This document shows, piece by piece, positions 36,127-45,395 of a stretch of 64,000 nucleotides of DNA (positions are counted from its first letter, which is position 1; each line of letters starts with the position of its first letter). Under the pieces are notes generated by a model. The model was not told the origin of the DNA. It searched no databases and saw only the letters and a program-made list of their open reading frames with translations. The stretch comes from Lachnospiraceae bacterium AD3010 (GTDB lineage Bacteria > Bacillota > Clostridia > Lachnospirales > Lachnospiraceae): the NCBI GenBank assembly GCA_000622025.1, contig JHWU01000008.1:1-64000 (forward strand), given 5' to 3'. Position numbers and translations under genes: made by a program.

Positions 36127-36271
36127 ATCCTTCGTCGCTTCGCTCCTCAGGATGACAGGAACTGCTCGGGATGACAGGAACTGCTCGGGATGACAGGAGC
36201 TGCTCGGGATGACAGGAACTGCTTGGGATGACAGGAGCTCCTCAGGATGACAGGAACTGCTCGGGATGACG
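36127..36271. repeat. 19-bp tandem array (six full copies) next to a dispersed repeat
   Basis: The word GATGACAGG begins at 36151, 36170, 36189, 36208, 36227 and 36246, exactly 19 bp apart, with a partial seventh at 36265. Consensus GATGACAGGAACTGCTCGG, with A/G and C/T changes. It grows out of a GATCCTTCG..CTCAGGATGAC palindrome at 36127-36157. There are no spacers, so it is not a CRISPR array. Confidence 0.9.
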
Positions 36272-36293
36272 GACTACACAGGGGGGTCATAGC

Positions 36294-39200
36294 ATGAGAT
36301 CCGGTAAGAAAAACGGGATAATACAGGCAGCAGTATTATGCAGCATATTGGTCACGGTCGTTCTGATAGCCGGTACTTACTGGAACGGAAAGAGTGCCAG
36401 CAGGGACTCCGAAGAAGCCGTGCGGAATGTGAGCCTTTTATATCTGGATGAGCTGGCGGGACGGCGGGAACAGGTAGTCGCCACCACTCTTGATGACTAC
36501 ATCAATGATATTGATGTGGCATTGGGACTGATCGAGCCGGATGATCTTTCCAGCAAGGAAAAGCTTCAGAATTATCAGATGAGGATGAAGCAGCTTTATG
36601 ACCTGGATAAGTTCGCCTTTGTGGATGAAAAGGGACTTATTTATACATCAAGGGGAACAAGAACGGACATTGATGAATATGCATTTGATTATCAGAGCTT
36701 AAGTTCTGCATCCATCTCTCTTAAAAATGCAGACAGTACGGATAAAAAGCTTGTCATTGCTTCTCCGGTCGACCGTCTTTCATTTATGGGTGAGACTCTT
36801 ATCGTATGCTTCATGGAAGTGGATATGGATACCTTCTTAAATTCCCTTTCACTTCGTACGTCCAACAATAATACCACCTTCTGCAATATATATACCAGAA
36901 ACGGAAAGGCACTTACCGATATGGTCCTTGGCGGTCTCTCGTCGGAGGATAACCTTCTTGACGCTCTTGATATTGCTGAATATGAGATGGGATACAGCGC
37001 CGAGAAAGTACGGCAGGACTTTGAAGAGGGAAGGGAGGGGATAGTTTCCTTTACCTATAACGGGATAAGGGAAACACTAAGCTACGTTCCGGTTCATAAT
37101 ACCGACTGGATGCTCACCTATCTTATCAGAGAGAGTGTTATAAGCGAGCAGATCGGAAATATTTCCGAAGGGATCATAATGAGAAGCGTGATCCAGTCCA
37201 TACTTATGGCAATAGTTCTCTTTACCGTTTTTGCCATACTCATTATTCAGGTAAGGAAGGCAGTGCGCCTTGAGTCTGAGAGAGAGAATACCGAAGCCAT
37301 GCAGCAGGAGCTTGAAGAAAGACTCGCCCTGCAGGAGGAGCTTCTGGCTCAAGAAAAAACCAAGGCTGAGCAGGATAAGATGATCACCGCCATGGCCTCT
37401 GATTATAAAAGCGTATTTTACCTTGATCTTGATAAGGATAAGGGTGTCTGCTACAGGATGGCCGATGGCTTTGACACGGGAGTAAGCGAGGGAGAACAGT
37501 TCGGTTATCTTAAATTCGTAAGGGATTATGCGGATAAATATGTAGCTCCGGAATACAGGGAGGAATTCTTAAGCTTTACCGAACCTGAAAATGTAAGGGC
37601 TGCCCTTGAAAAGGAAATCATCATAAACTTCCGTTATCTGGTGATTAGAGGCGGAGAGGAGAGATACGAAATGCTCCGAATGGCCGGTGTAAGGCATCCG
37701 GAGGACAGGGAAGACCAGAGGGTACACGCCGTGGGTGCGGGATTCACGGATATAGATCAGGAAATGCGTGATTCCCTTGAAAAGAACAGGGCTCTTTCGG
37801 ATGCCCTGAAGACCGCGGAGGAAGCGAGCAAGGCAAAAACCATATTCCTCTCAAATATGAGTCATGAGATAAGGACGCCAATGAATGCGATCATAGGTCT
37901 TGACAGTCTGGCGTTAAATGAGGAGGGTATTTCCGAGAGCACCAGGGACTATCTGGAAAAGATAGGGAGCTCTGCAGAGCATCTCTTAAATCTTATTAAC
38001 GATATCCTTGATATGTCCAGGATAGAATCCGGCAGGATGACCCTGAAGAATGAGGAGTTTTCCTTCCCCAAGCTTTTAGAGCAGATAAATACCATGTTCT
38101 CCGGCCAGTGCCAGGAGAAGGGATTGAGCTATAACTGCAGGCTTAACGGAAACTTAAGTGAATACTATATTGGAGACGGCACAAAGCTTAAGCAGATACT
38201 TATAAATATACTCGGCAATGCGGTCAAATTCACACCAGAAGGCGGAGAGGTCGAACTGAGTGTGGAAAAGGCTGCTGATTTCAGTGGAAAATCGGCGCTT
38301 AAATTCGTGATAAGAGATACCGGGATAGGCATAAGTGAGGAGTACCTTCCCAGACTGTTTGAAGCCTTCAGCCAGGAATCCGGAGAAGGCATAAATAAGT
38401 ACGGAAGCTCCGGTCTCGGAATGGCTATAACCAGAAATATAGTTGATATGATGAACGGACGGATAGATGTGGAAAGTGAAAAAGAGAAGGGGACGGTATT
38501 TACCGTGACAGTTACCCTTACCGATTCCGACAGGACAGACGGACTGGAGGTCATTGAAAATGATCTGGAGCCCGGAAACTTAAGTGTCCTTGTTGTGGAT
38601 GACGAGCCCATCGCCTGTGATCATGCAAAGCTTGTTCTGGAGAAGGCCGGAATAAAGGCAGAGACAGCACTTTCCGGAAAGGAAGCCCTTGAAAAGGTGA
38701 AGGCAAAACACATTCAGGGTGAGCCCTATAATCTAATAATCATTGACTGGAAGATGCCCGAAATGGACGGTATAGAGACCACCAGAGGTATCAGGACAGC
38801 CATCGGTGATGAATCCGCGATTATCATTCTGACCGCATATAACTGGGATGATATCCATAATGACGCTATCGAAGCGGGAGTTGACAGCTTTGTGGCAAAG
38901 CCTCTTTTCTCCGGAAATCTTTTGGAAGAATTCAGATCGGTGATGGAAAAGAAGGGGATAAAGGCGCCTGAGAAGCCGGAGGAAAAGGAGCTGAAGGGGA
39001 AGGTTATACTCCTTGCTGAGGATATGAGCATAAACGCCCAGATAATCGAGAAGATACTGGCGATGAAGGAGATAAAGACAGAGCATTCAACAAACGGAGA
39101 GGAAGCGGTGAAGCTTTTTGAAGCCTCTCCTCTAAACCACTTTGATGCGATCCTTATGGATGTCAGGATGCCTGTTATGGACGGCCTCACGGCTGCCTCA

Positions 39201-39380
39201 AGGATAAGGGCTATGGACAGGGAGGATGCGCTAAAGATACCGATAATCGCACTTACCGCCAATGCCTTTGATGAGGATGTGCAGAGAAGCCTGCAGGCCG
39301 GGATGAATGCGCATCTTTCAAAGCCTGTACAGCCGGATATTCTCTTTGAGACTCTTGAAAAGGTGATGCTTGACAATTGA
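36294..39380 (+). CDS. Membrane hybrid histidine kinase with two receiver domains
   Basis: This encodes 1,028 residues, ATG behind GGGGGG. An N-terminal helix, an extracellular Cache-like sensor (about 35-285) and a second helix (about 290-315) are followed by a coiled coil, a PAS-like region (about 355-490), HisKA (FLSNMSHEIRTPMNAIIG, His524), an ATPase domain (GTKLKQILINILGNAVKF; GSSGLGMAI), and two receivers (Asp818 in LIIIDWKMPEMDG; Asp956 in ILMDVRMPVMDG). It lacks its own Hpt domain; Hpt proteins are encoded on both sides, which suggests a branched phosphorelay. The signal is unknown. Confidence 0.9.
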   Translation: MRSGKKNGIIQAAVLCSILVTVVLIAGTYWNGKSASRDSEEAVRNVSLLYLDELAGRREQVVATTLDDYINDIDVALGLIEPDDLSSKEKLQNYQMRMKQLYDLDKFAFVDEKGLIYTSRGTRTDIDEYAFDYQSLSSASISLKNADSTDKKLVIASPVDRLSFMGETLIVCFMEVDMDTFLNSLSLRTSNNNTTFCNIYTRNGKALTDMVLGGLSSEDNLLDALDIAEYEMGYSAEKVRQDFEEGREGIVSFTYNGIRETLSYVPVHNTDWMLTYLIRESVISEQIGNISEGIIMRSVIQSILMAIVLFTVFAILIIQVRKAVRLESERENTEAMQQELEERLALQEELLAQEKTKAEQDKMITAMASDYKSVFYLDLDKDKGVCYRMADGFDTGVSEGEQFGYLKFVRDYADKYVAPEYREEFLSFTEPENVRAALEKEIIINFRYLVIRGGEERYEMLRMAGVRHPEDREDQRVHAVGAGFTDIDQEMRDSLEKNRALSDALKTAEEASKAKTIFLSNMSHEIRTPMNAIIGLDSLALNEEGISESTRDYLEKIGSSAEHLLNLINDILDMSRIESGRMTLKNEEFSFPKLLEQINTMFSGQCQEKGLSYNCRLNGNLSEYYIGDGTKLKQILINILGNAVKFTPEGGEVELSVEKAADFSGKSALKFVIRDTGIGISEEYLPRLFEAFSQESGEGINKYGSSGLGMAITRNIVDMMNGRIDVESEKEKGTVFTVTVTLTDSDRTDGLEVIENDLEPGNLSVLVVDDEPIACDHAKLVLEKAGIKAETALSGKEALEKVKAKHIQGEPYNLIIIDWKMPEMDGIETTRGIRTAIGDESAIIILTAYNWDDIHNDAIEAGVDSFVAKPLFSGNLLEEFRSVMEKKGIKAPEKPEEKELKGKVILLAEDMSINAQIIEKILAMKEIKTEHSTNGEEAVKLFEASPLNHFDAILMDVRMPVMDGLTAASRIRAMDREDALKIPIIALTANAFDEDVQRSLQAGMNAHLSKPVQPDILFETLEKVMLDN

Positions 39381-39405
39381 TATAGAGTCTTAAATCGGGT
39401 ACAAT
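39377..39405 (+). promoter_or_regulatory. Promoter giving a probable leaderless mRNA
   Basis: TTGATA (39377-39382), 17-base spacer, TACAAT (39400-39405). The ATG of the next gene starts 7 bases after the -10 box, where transcription should begin, and no ribosome site is present. Confidence 0.65.
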
Positions 39406-39411
39406 ACCAGC

Positions 39412-40428
39412 ATGAGCGTAAATGGATTAAGCGCCCTTGTGGTAGATGATGAGAAAATTAATATCCTTATCTTTGAAAAGCTGCTGAAAAGCTTTGGAAT
39501 AGAGGCGGTCAGCGCTTCCGACGGCAGGGAATGCATAGCGTGCTGCGAAAAAAAGCGATTTGACTATGTTTTTCTGGATATCCGTATGCCGGGTATGGAC
39601 GGCTTTGAGACCATGAGGGAATTACAGAGCAGGGGGATCTATGTGCCTGTTATCTGTATAACCGCACTCACCGGACGGCAGGAGAAAAAGGAGATACTTG
39701 AAGCCGGCTTTACGGACTGTATGCCAAAGCCTATCAACAAAGAACTTCTTCTTAAGCTTCTTAATGATTATGCGCCTGACGGAATAGAGATAAAAGAGGA
39801 AGAGGAAGAGGTTGATGATGAGCGGCTGCCGGATGCCTTCAGGAATATCCCGGGAATTGATGCTGAATACGGTATAATGCACTGTGGTTCTGTGAGGGAT
39901 TTCCTCAAGGCACTGAAGATATTCAGCAGATCCGTTGATGACAGATCAGCCGATATGGATGAATATATAAAAAGAGGCTATATCGATGATCTGGAAATGT
40001 CGGTACATTCATTAAAGAGCACGGCTCTTACCGTCGGGGCAAAACAGATCTCCGAGATGGCAAAGCTTCTTGAAAAGGCCTGTAATGAGCATAATATCCC
40101 TCTGGTATACAGTCTGACTCCGGAATTTCTTATGAAATACAGGGAGACCGGTGATGAACTGAAAAAGATATTCGAAAGCGGAGATGCGGAAGAGGGATTA
40201 AAGGATATCTCGGAGAATGAGCTTATGGATGCCTTCAGTGCCATAAATGAGCTCATCGAAACATATGACAGGAAGAATATTGACAGTATACTTGATTACC
40301 TGAAGAACAGGAGCCTTCCTCCTGAGTGGAGGAACTTCTTTTATAAGCTGAGGGAGTACTTGAGGATCATGGACTGGGAAAGTGCGAGAAGCCTTATCCA
40401 AACCTATGAGGAAAGCGGATTCAAATGA
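39412..40428 (+). CDS. Receiver-Hpt signalling protein
   Basis: This encodes 338 residues. A receiver domain (1-120, Asp57 in YVFLDIRMPGMDG), an acidic linker (EEEEEVDDE), an Hpt domain (His199 in MSVHSLKSTAL) and about 110 more helical residues. It has no output domain, so it is a phosphate shuttle. It follows the hybrid kinase, probably from its own promoter and without a leader. The last bases overlap the next gene (ATGA). Confidence 0.8.
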   Translation: MSVNGLSALVVDDEKINILIFEKLLKSFGIEAVSASDGRECIACCEKKRFDYVFLDIRMPGMDGFETMRELQSRGIYVPVICITALTGRQEKKEILEAGFTDCMPKPINKELLLKLLNDYAPDGIEIKEEEEEVDDERLPDAFRNIPGIDAEYGIMHCGSVRDFLKALKIFSRSVDDRSADMDEYIKRGYIDDLEMSVHSLKSTALTVGAKQISEMAKLLEKACNEHNIPLVYSLTPEFLMKYRETGDELKKIFESGDAEEGLKDISENELMDAFSAINELIETYDRKNIDSILDYLKNRSLPPEWRNFFYKLREYLRIMDWESARSLIQTYEESGFK

Positions 40429-41192
40429 GTGATACGATTGTTTTTATCTATGACGAACCGGGGTATATGGTTCAGACCATAAAGCATAATATCGAGGAGG
40501 CCGGGATGGATGTCATTGATATCAATTCCGACCTTACGGAGATAGAGAGGAATCAGTTCGCCTCGGACATAATAGTTTACTGCCTGGGAAATGTGGAGGT
40601 GGACTCAAGAAGGGTATTAAAATGCTTAAACGGAATGTGCCGTGAATACAGGAAGACCCTCTGCATAATAGGCGAGTCGAACAGCCTGAAAAGGGCAGAA
40701 GAAGCCTGCGATGACGGAATAATAACAGTCAGCTATAAAAGGCCGCTCGATGTCAGAAAATTCATATCGGATTTAAAGACCTTGATCGGAACCAGGATCG
40801 AATACGCAAGAAAAAAGAGCATACTGCTTGTAGATGATGATATCGATTTCCTGCAGATCGCCTACACCTGGTTTGACGGAGTGTATGATGTGGATTTTGT
40901 AAACTCCGGCAGGGAAGCAATGAAATACCTTTCGGAGAAAAAACCGGATCTTATCTTACTGGATCATGAGATGCCGAAAATGAACGGTTATGAATTCCTG
41001 TCCGAGATCAGGAAATCGTGGAAAACTGCCAATATTCCCGTGATCTTTCTCACCGGAAAGGATGATAAGGAAAGTGTCATCCAGATTCTGGAAAAGAAGC
41101 CTGACGGCTATCTTCTGAAGTCTACCCCCAAGGATCAGCTGTTGGAGAGCATAGACGACTTCTTTGCAAATCACATATTGAAGATACAATAG
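40425..41192 (+). CDS. Pseudo-receiver/receiver response regulator
   Basis: This encodes 255 residues. The first ~120 residues fold like a receiver but lack the acidic pocket and phospho-Asp. The second half is a regular receiver (LLVDDDIDFLQIA; Asp180 in LILLDHEMPKMNG; Lys in YLLKS). It has no output domain. It overlaps the receiver-Hpt gene by 4 bp and ends the signalling cluster. Confidence 0.8.
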   Translation: MSDTIVFIYDEPGYMVQTIKHNIEEAGMDVIDINSDLTEIERNQFASDIIVYCLGNVEVDSRRVLKCLNGMCREYRKTLCIIGESNSLKRAEEACDDGIITVSYKRPLDVRKFISDLKTLIGTRIEYARKKSILLVDDDIDFLQIAYTWFDGVYDVDFVNSGREAMKYLSEKKPDLILLDHEMPKMNGYEFLSEIRKSWKTANIPVIFLTGKDDKESVIQILEKKPDGYLLKSTPKDQLLESIDDFFANHILKIQ

Positions 41193-41219
41193 AAAGATCC
41201 TTCGCTTTGCTCAGGACGA

Positions 41220-41426
41220 CATGATTCGGACGCCAAAAGTACTGAATCACTGTTTTGATACAACGAATTGCTCCGTTGCTTTCAGCAACTCTCGCAATTC
41301 TACAACACTCACATTCCGCATATTTACTACATAAATTGCTACATGCTCGTGTTGTTTGACGCCCAAAGTCAAATGGCTTTTTGAACAAGTTCAAACGCCA
41401 TTTGGACTTTTGGCGTTTGTATCATG
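41220..41426. repeat. MITE-like palindromic element with ACGCCAAAAGT ends
   Basis: The left end CATGATTCGGACGCCAAAAGT begins at 41220, and the inverted right end lies at 41406-41426. Inside the right half is a nested hairpin (GCCCAAAGTCAAATGGC with GCCATTTGGACTTTTGGC) around a TTGAACAAGTTCAA palindrome. A related element lies at 63068-63305, and part of the centre recurs at 21186. No gene is visible in 41193-41597 apart from this and the promoter. Confidence 0.75.
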
Positions 41427-41477
41427 ACATATGTTCACTCAATCATAAAAATTTTAACATAAATTAATAAAAATGTA

Positions 41478-41506
41478 TTGATAAATTGTTCATAGTTTGT
41501 TAATAT
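41478..41506 (+). promoter_or_regulatory. Promoter of RbsB-like gene
   Basis: TTGATA (41478-41483), 17-base spacer, TAATAT (41501-41506), with about 90 bp of leader to the ATG. Confidence 0.5.
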
Positions 41507-41597
41507 TTCATACGGAGCGTTTTTCGGGGTTGACCGTACGTCTCCGAAACAGTAATGCCGTGAAACGGCATAATAATTTACAGGAGGAAAATGTAAA

Positions 41598-42677
41598 ATG
41601 ATGAAAAAGTTTTTTGCAGCAGCTTTGGCAGCAGGTATGACCTTAAGCCTTGTAGCCTGCGGCGGAAGCACAGCAAGCGCACCCGCAGCTGACGCACCTG
41701 CAGCAGCAGAAGAGGCAGCTCCCGCAGCAGAGGAAGCAGCACCTGCAGCAGAGGAAGCAGCTCCCGCAGAGGAAGCAGCTCCTGCAGAGGAAGCAGCTCC
41801 CGCAGCAGACAGTGGTGAGAAGCACTACAAGTTCGGCTACACCTGCATGGACGGAACAAATCCTTTCTTCGTTACCATTCAGGACGAGATGAAGTCTCTT
41901 ATCGAGGCAAAGGGTGATGAGCTTGTTATCACTGATCCCGGTAATGATGTTACAAAGCAGATCTCCCAGGTTGAGGATATGCTTTCACAGAACCTTGACG
42001 GTCTCTTCATGAACCCTGCAGATGCAGAAGGTATCCTTCCTGCTCTTGATGCAGCAAAGGCTGAGGGCGTTCCCATGGTTGGTTTCGATACAGAGGTTGC
42101 TGATCTTTCTTACCTTGTATCCTATACCGGTTCCGATAACTACAACGCAGGTAAGGTTTGCGGTGAAGACCTTGTGAAGAAGTGTCCTGACGGAGGAGAC
42201 ATCCTCGTTCTTGATTCTCCCACAATGCAGTCCGTTACCGACAGAACCAACGGATTCCTTGAGGCTATCGAGGGACACGGCTTCAACGTAGTTGGACAGC
42301 AGGATGCAAAGGGTAACCTTGAGGTTGCTATGGGTATCGCAGAAGACCTTCTTCAGGCACATCCTGATGTAGTAGCTATCTTCGGCGGAAACGATCCTAC
42401 TGCTCTTGGATGTCTTGCAGCAGCTAACGCAGCAGGCATCAAGGACTGCAAGATCTACGGTGTTGACGGATCACCTGATATCAAGGCTGAGCTTGCAAGC
42501 GGCGATACCCTTATCGAGGGAACAGGAGCACAGTCTCCCAAGTCTATTGCCGACAAGGCTGTTGAGATCATGTATGATTACATGGAAGGAAAGCCTGTTG
42601 ATGACAGATATCCTGTTGAGACATTCCTTATCACAGCTGACAACGTTGCTGACTATGGCACAGACGGCTGGCAGTAA
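41598..42677 (+). CDS. Sugar ABC transporter substrate-binding lipoprotein (RbsB-like)
   Basis: This encodes 359 residues behind AGGAGG. Lipobox LSLVAC (lipid on Cys21) is followed by an Ala/Glu/Pro-rich spacer (repeats of AAPAEE) to about residue 72, then a sugar-binding fold (MDGTNPFFVTIQDEMKSL, ITDPGNDVTKQISQVEDML, GFDTEV, VFGGNDPTALG-like IFGGNDPTALG). It is tethered outside the membrane and passes a monosaccharide to the following ATPase and permease. Ribose-type importers are closest by eye; the sugar is not certain. Confidence 0.85.
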   Translation: MMKKFFAAALAAGMTLSLVACGGSTASAPAADAPAAAEEAAPAAEEAAPAAEEAAPAEEAAPAEEAAPAADSGEKHYKFGYTCMDGTNPFFVTIQDEMKSLIEAKGDELVITDPGNDVTKQISQVEDMLSQNLDGLFMNPADAEGILPALDAAKAEGVPMVGFDTEVADLSYLVSYTGSDNYNAGKVCGEDLVKKCPDGGDILVLDSPTMQSVTDRTNGFLEAIEGHGFNVVGQQDAKGNLEVAMGIAEDLLQAHPDVVAIFGGNDPTALGCLAAANAAGIKDCKIYGVDGSPDIKAELASGDTLIEGTGAQSPKSIADKAVEIMYDYMEGKPVDDRYPVETFLITADNVADYGTDGWQ

Positions 42678-42703
42678 GAATAATATCTGAAATATGAAAC
42701 CAT

Positions 42704-42740
42704 AGGCGCGGGGTTCTCTACCGAATGAAACTCCGCGCCT
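42704..42740 (+). terminator. Hairpin between binding protein and ATPase genes
   Basis: AGGCGCGGGGTT pairs with AACTCCGCGCCT. It lacks a strong T-run, and probably stabilises the upstream mRNA, as in the first sugar operon. Confidence 0.65.
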
Positions 42741-42800
42741 TAATATGATTTATACCGATCCTTGTTTTCAGGGCGGTGTTTACTTAAGAGTGGTGTTGAC

Positions 42801-44285
42801 GTGAGCGATAAAATAATATTAAGAATGAAAAAGATCACCAAGACCTTCCCGGGTGTAAAAGCCTTAAGCGAAGTGGACTTTGATCTTAAGGAGGGAGAGG
42901 TTCACGCCCTTTTGGGGGAAAACGGAGCAGGAAAATCCACACTTATTAAGGTGCTTGGCGGTATCTATCATGCGGATGGCGGCACGATAGAGATAAACGA
43001 TAAAGAAGTTAAGATCAACAGCGTTCAGGATGCTGAAGCTAACGGAATAGCCATCATTCACCAGGAACTGGTTCTCGTTCCTTATATGTCGGTTGCGGAG
43101 AATATCTTCCTCGGCAGGGAGCTGGGAGCTGGTATCAGTGTTAATTTAAAGGCACAGGAAAAAGAAGCCCAGGAAGTACTGGACAGACTGGGCATGGATA
43201 TAGATGCGAGGTCCTTGATCAAGGATCTTCCCATCGCGAAGCAGCAGATGGTAGAGATCACAAAGGCTGTGGCAACAAATTCAAAGATCCTTGTTATGGA
43301 CGAGCCTACATCCTCGATCAGTGAAAAAGAGGTTGACAATCTCTTTAAGATAATGAGGGATCTTACGAGCCACGGCGTTGGTATAATCTATATTTCCCAC
43401 AAGATGAGTGAGCTTCAGGAAATATGTGACCGTGTTACCGTTATGCGTGATGGCGAATATGTGGGAACAAGGGTCGTTAAGGAAACCTCAAGAGATGATC
43501 TCATCGCTATGATGGTAGGACGTCAGCTTACCAGCTACTATGAAAGGGATTTCATAGAGCCGGGTGAAGAGGTTCTGAAGGTTGAGAATATTACCGACAA
43601 TAAGAGGGTGTTTGATGTTTCCTTCAATCTAAAGAAGGGCGAGATCGTTGGTTTTGCCGGACTTGTTGGAGCAGGCCGGAGCGAGACCATGCAGGCGATC
43701 TTCGGACTTACAAAGGGAGTGACCGGAAATGTTTATATCAACGGGAAAAAGGTTGATATAAAGAGTCCCATTGATGCTATGAACAACGGTCTGGTAATGG
43801 TACCGGAGAGCCGGAAGGAACAGGGACTTTTCCTCATACAGGATGTCAAATACAATACGACCATAGAAATACTTGATCAGTTCATAAAGAATCTGAGAGT
43901 AAATCATGCGAAGGAGTCTGAGGTTACACAGAAATACATCGATATGATGTCCACAAAGACCCCTTCCCAGCAGCAGATCATAGGAAACCTGTCCGGCGGA
44001 AACCAGCAGAAGGTTCTCATTGGACGCTGGCTTGCCACGGATCCCCAGATACTTATTCTGGATGAGCCTACCAGAGGTATCGACGTGGGCGCCAAGGCTG
44101 AGATATATGCTATTATGAACAGTCTTATCAAGCAGGGCGTTTCCATTATAATGATATCTTCCGAAATGCCGGAGATCATCAATATGTCAGACAGGGTTTA
44201 TGTTATGGCCGAGGGTACCATAAAGGGCTGCATAGACCACGAGGAAATATCACAGGAAGCCATTATGAAACTGGCGGCTGTATAA
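42801..44285 (+). CDS. Sugar ABC transporter ATP-binding protein (RbsA-like)
   Basis: I choose GTG 42801 (494 residues), which aligns the family start (SDKIILRMKKITKTFPGVKA); an upstream TTG at 42762 adds a non-family tail. Two nucleotide-binding domains: Walker A GENGAGKST (39-47) with VMDEPTSSI, and a second with GLVGAGRSE, LSGGNQQK and LILDEPTRGID. It energises uptake together with the RbsC-like permease. Confidence 0.85.
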   Translation: MSDKIILRMKKITKTFPGVKALSEVDFDLKEGEVHALLGENGAGKSTLIKVLGGIYHADGGTIEINDKEVKINSVQDAEANGIAIIHQELVLVPYMSVAENIFLGRELGAGISVNLKAQEKEAQEVLDRLGMDIDARSLIKDLPIAKQQMVEITKAVATNSKILVMDEPTSSISEKEVDNLFKIMRDLTSHGVGIIYISHKMSELQEICDRVTVMRDGEYVGTRVVKETSRDDLIAMMVGRQLTSYYERDFIEPGEEVLKVENITDNKRVFDVSFNLKKGEIVGFAGLVGAGRSETMQAIFGLTKGVTGNVYINGKKVDIKSPIDAMNNGLVMVPESRKEQGLFLIQDVKYNTTIEILDQFIKNLRVNHAKESEVTQKYIDMMSTKTPSQQQIIGNLSGGNQQKVLIGRWLATDPQILILDEPTRGIDVGAKAEIYAIMNSLIKQGVSIIMISSEMPEIINMSDRVYVMAEGTIKGCIDHEEISQEAIMKLAAV

Positions 44286-44328
44286 TGTATATCGGTGGCT
44301 CACCGAACTTGTAGGAGGGAATATAAAA

Positions 44329-45318
44329 ATGGACGAAAAGAAAAAGATCTCAGCGCCTGCACCGAGAAATGCCTTTATGAATTTTATATTTGAAAATCTC
44401 GGTATTCTGGCAGCTCTCATAGTGCTCTGCATGATACTCGGTATCTTCCCGGGCACCAGTGAATACTTTGTAACTGTTAAGAACCTGTTTAACGTTCTCC
44501 GTCAGATCTCGACAAACCTGCTCTTAGCCTGCGGTATGACCATGGTCATAATCCTTGGAGGTATCGATCTTTCCGTAGGTTCGGTTATCGCTCTTAGCGG
44601 TGTGCTTGCAGCAGGCGGAGTGGTAAGATACAATCTTCCCATAGTTCCGGCAATGTTTCTGGGACTTCTGGTTGGTATAGTGTTTGGTCTCTTTAACGGC
44701 TTTGTTATCTCAAAGACTACCATACCTCCCTTTATCGTTACTCTTGCAACAATGAATATTGCAAGAGGACTTGCCGGAGTTTATACAGGAGGTTCTCCCG
44801 TCCGTGTTGTAACGAAGGAATGGCAGTGGATCGGAGCCGGTTATGCATTCGGCGTTCCTGTTCCGGTTATCATAATGATAATAATCTTTATTGTCTCCCT
44901 TCTCATCATCAACCGTACAAAGATGGGTCGTTACATATATGCCGTGGGCGGAAACAACCTGGCCGCTACCTATTCCGGTATCAATGTTTCTACAGTAAAG
45001 TTCTTTGTTTACACCTATTCAGGCATAATGGCAGGTCTTGCGGGAATAATCCTTGCATCCCGTATGTACTCAGGTCAGCCTACCGCCGGTGAAGGCGCTG
45101 AAATGGATGCCATCGCAGCGGTTGTTGTGGGCGGAACAAGTATGTCCGGTGGTTCCGGTAAGCTTGGAGGTACTCTGATCGGTGCTCTTATTATCGGTAT
45201 CCTGAATAACGGACTGAACCTTATGAACGTCAATTCATTCTGGCAGACCGTTGTTAAGGGCGTGGTTATACTTCTTGCGGTTATGCTTGACTTCTTCAGG
45301 ACCAGAAAGAAGGGCTGA
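44329..45318 (+). CDS. Sugar ABC transporter permease (RbsC-like)
   Basis: This encodes 329 residues behind GGAGG. About nine to ten membrane helices with CGMTMVIILGGIDLSVGSVI, the signature of ribose-type permeases. Only one permease gene is present, so a homodimer is likely, unlike the two-permease system at 18-20 kb. An intrinsic terminator follows. Confidence 0.85.
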   Translation: MDEKKKISAPAPRNAFMNFIFENLGILAALIVLCMILGIFPGTSEYFVTVKNLFNVLRQISTNLLLACGMTMVIILGGIDLSVGSVIALSGVLAAGGVVRYNLPIVPAMFLGLLVGIVFGLFNGFVISKTTIPPFIVTLATMNIARGLAGVYTGGSPVRVVTKEWQWIGAGYAFGVPVPVIIMIIIFIVSLLIINRTKMGRYIYAVGGNNLAATYSGINVSTVKFFVYTYSGIMAGLAGIILASRMYSGQPTAGEGAEMDAIAAVVVGGTSMSGGSGKLGGTLIGALIIGILNNGLNLMNVNSFWQTVVKGVVILLAVMLDFFRTRKKG

Positions 45319-45333
45319 TAGTTCTGCATTTTC

Positions 45334-45366
45334 AAGGCATTTCCCCAAAAAGGAAATGCCTTTTTT
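45334..45366 (+). terminator. Intrinsic terminator of RbsB/A/C-like operon
   Basis: AAGGCATTTCC (45334-45344) pairs with GGAAATGCCTT, followed by T. Confidence 0.9.
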
Positions 45367-45395
45367 CTATTGACTGACTACAAGGTGACAAGCAG

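Noticed and set aside
36151-36271. Possible CRISPR array
   Set aside because: Repeats are contiguous at 19 bp with no spacers, and no cas genes are present.
38165-39376. Long minus-strand frames (148, 216 and 117 codons) inside the hybrid kinase gene
   Set aside because: Codon-shadow frames opposite well-defined kinase and receiver domains.
41591-41596. ATG-TAA start-stop just before the RbsB-like gene
   Set aside because: It is only 3 bases from GGAGG, too close for initiation; probably chance within an A-rich leader.
41578-41859. Minus-strand Leu/Arg-rich frames over the second binding-protein gene
   Set aside because: Same low-complexity shadow effect; no ribosome site.
42762-42800. Upstream TTG start for the RbsA-like ATPase
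   Set aside because: Adds 13 residues that do not fit the family; the GTG at 42801 aligns with the expected N-terminus.
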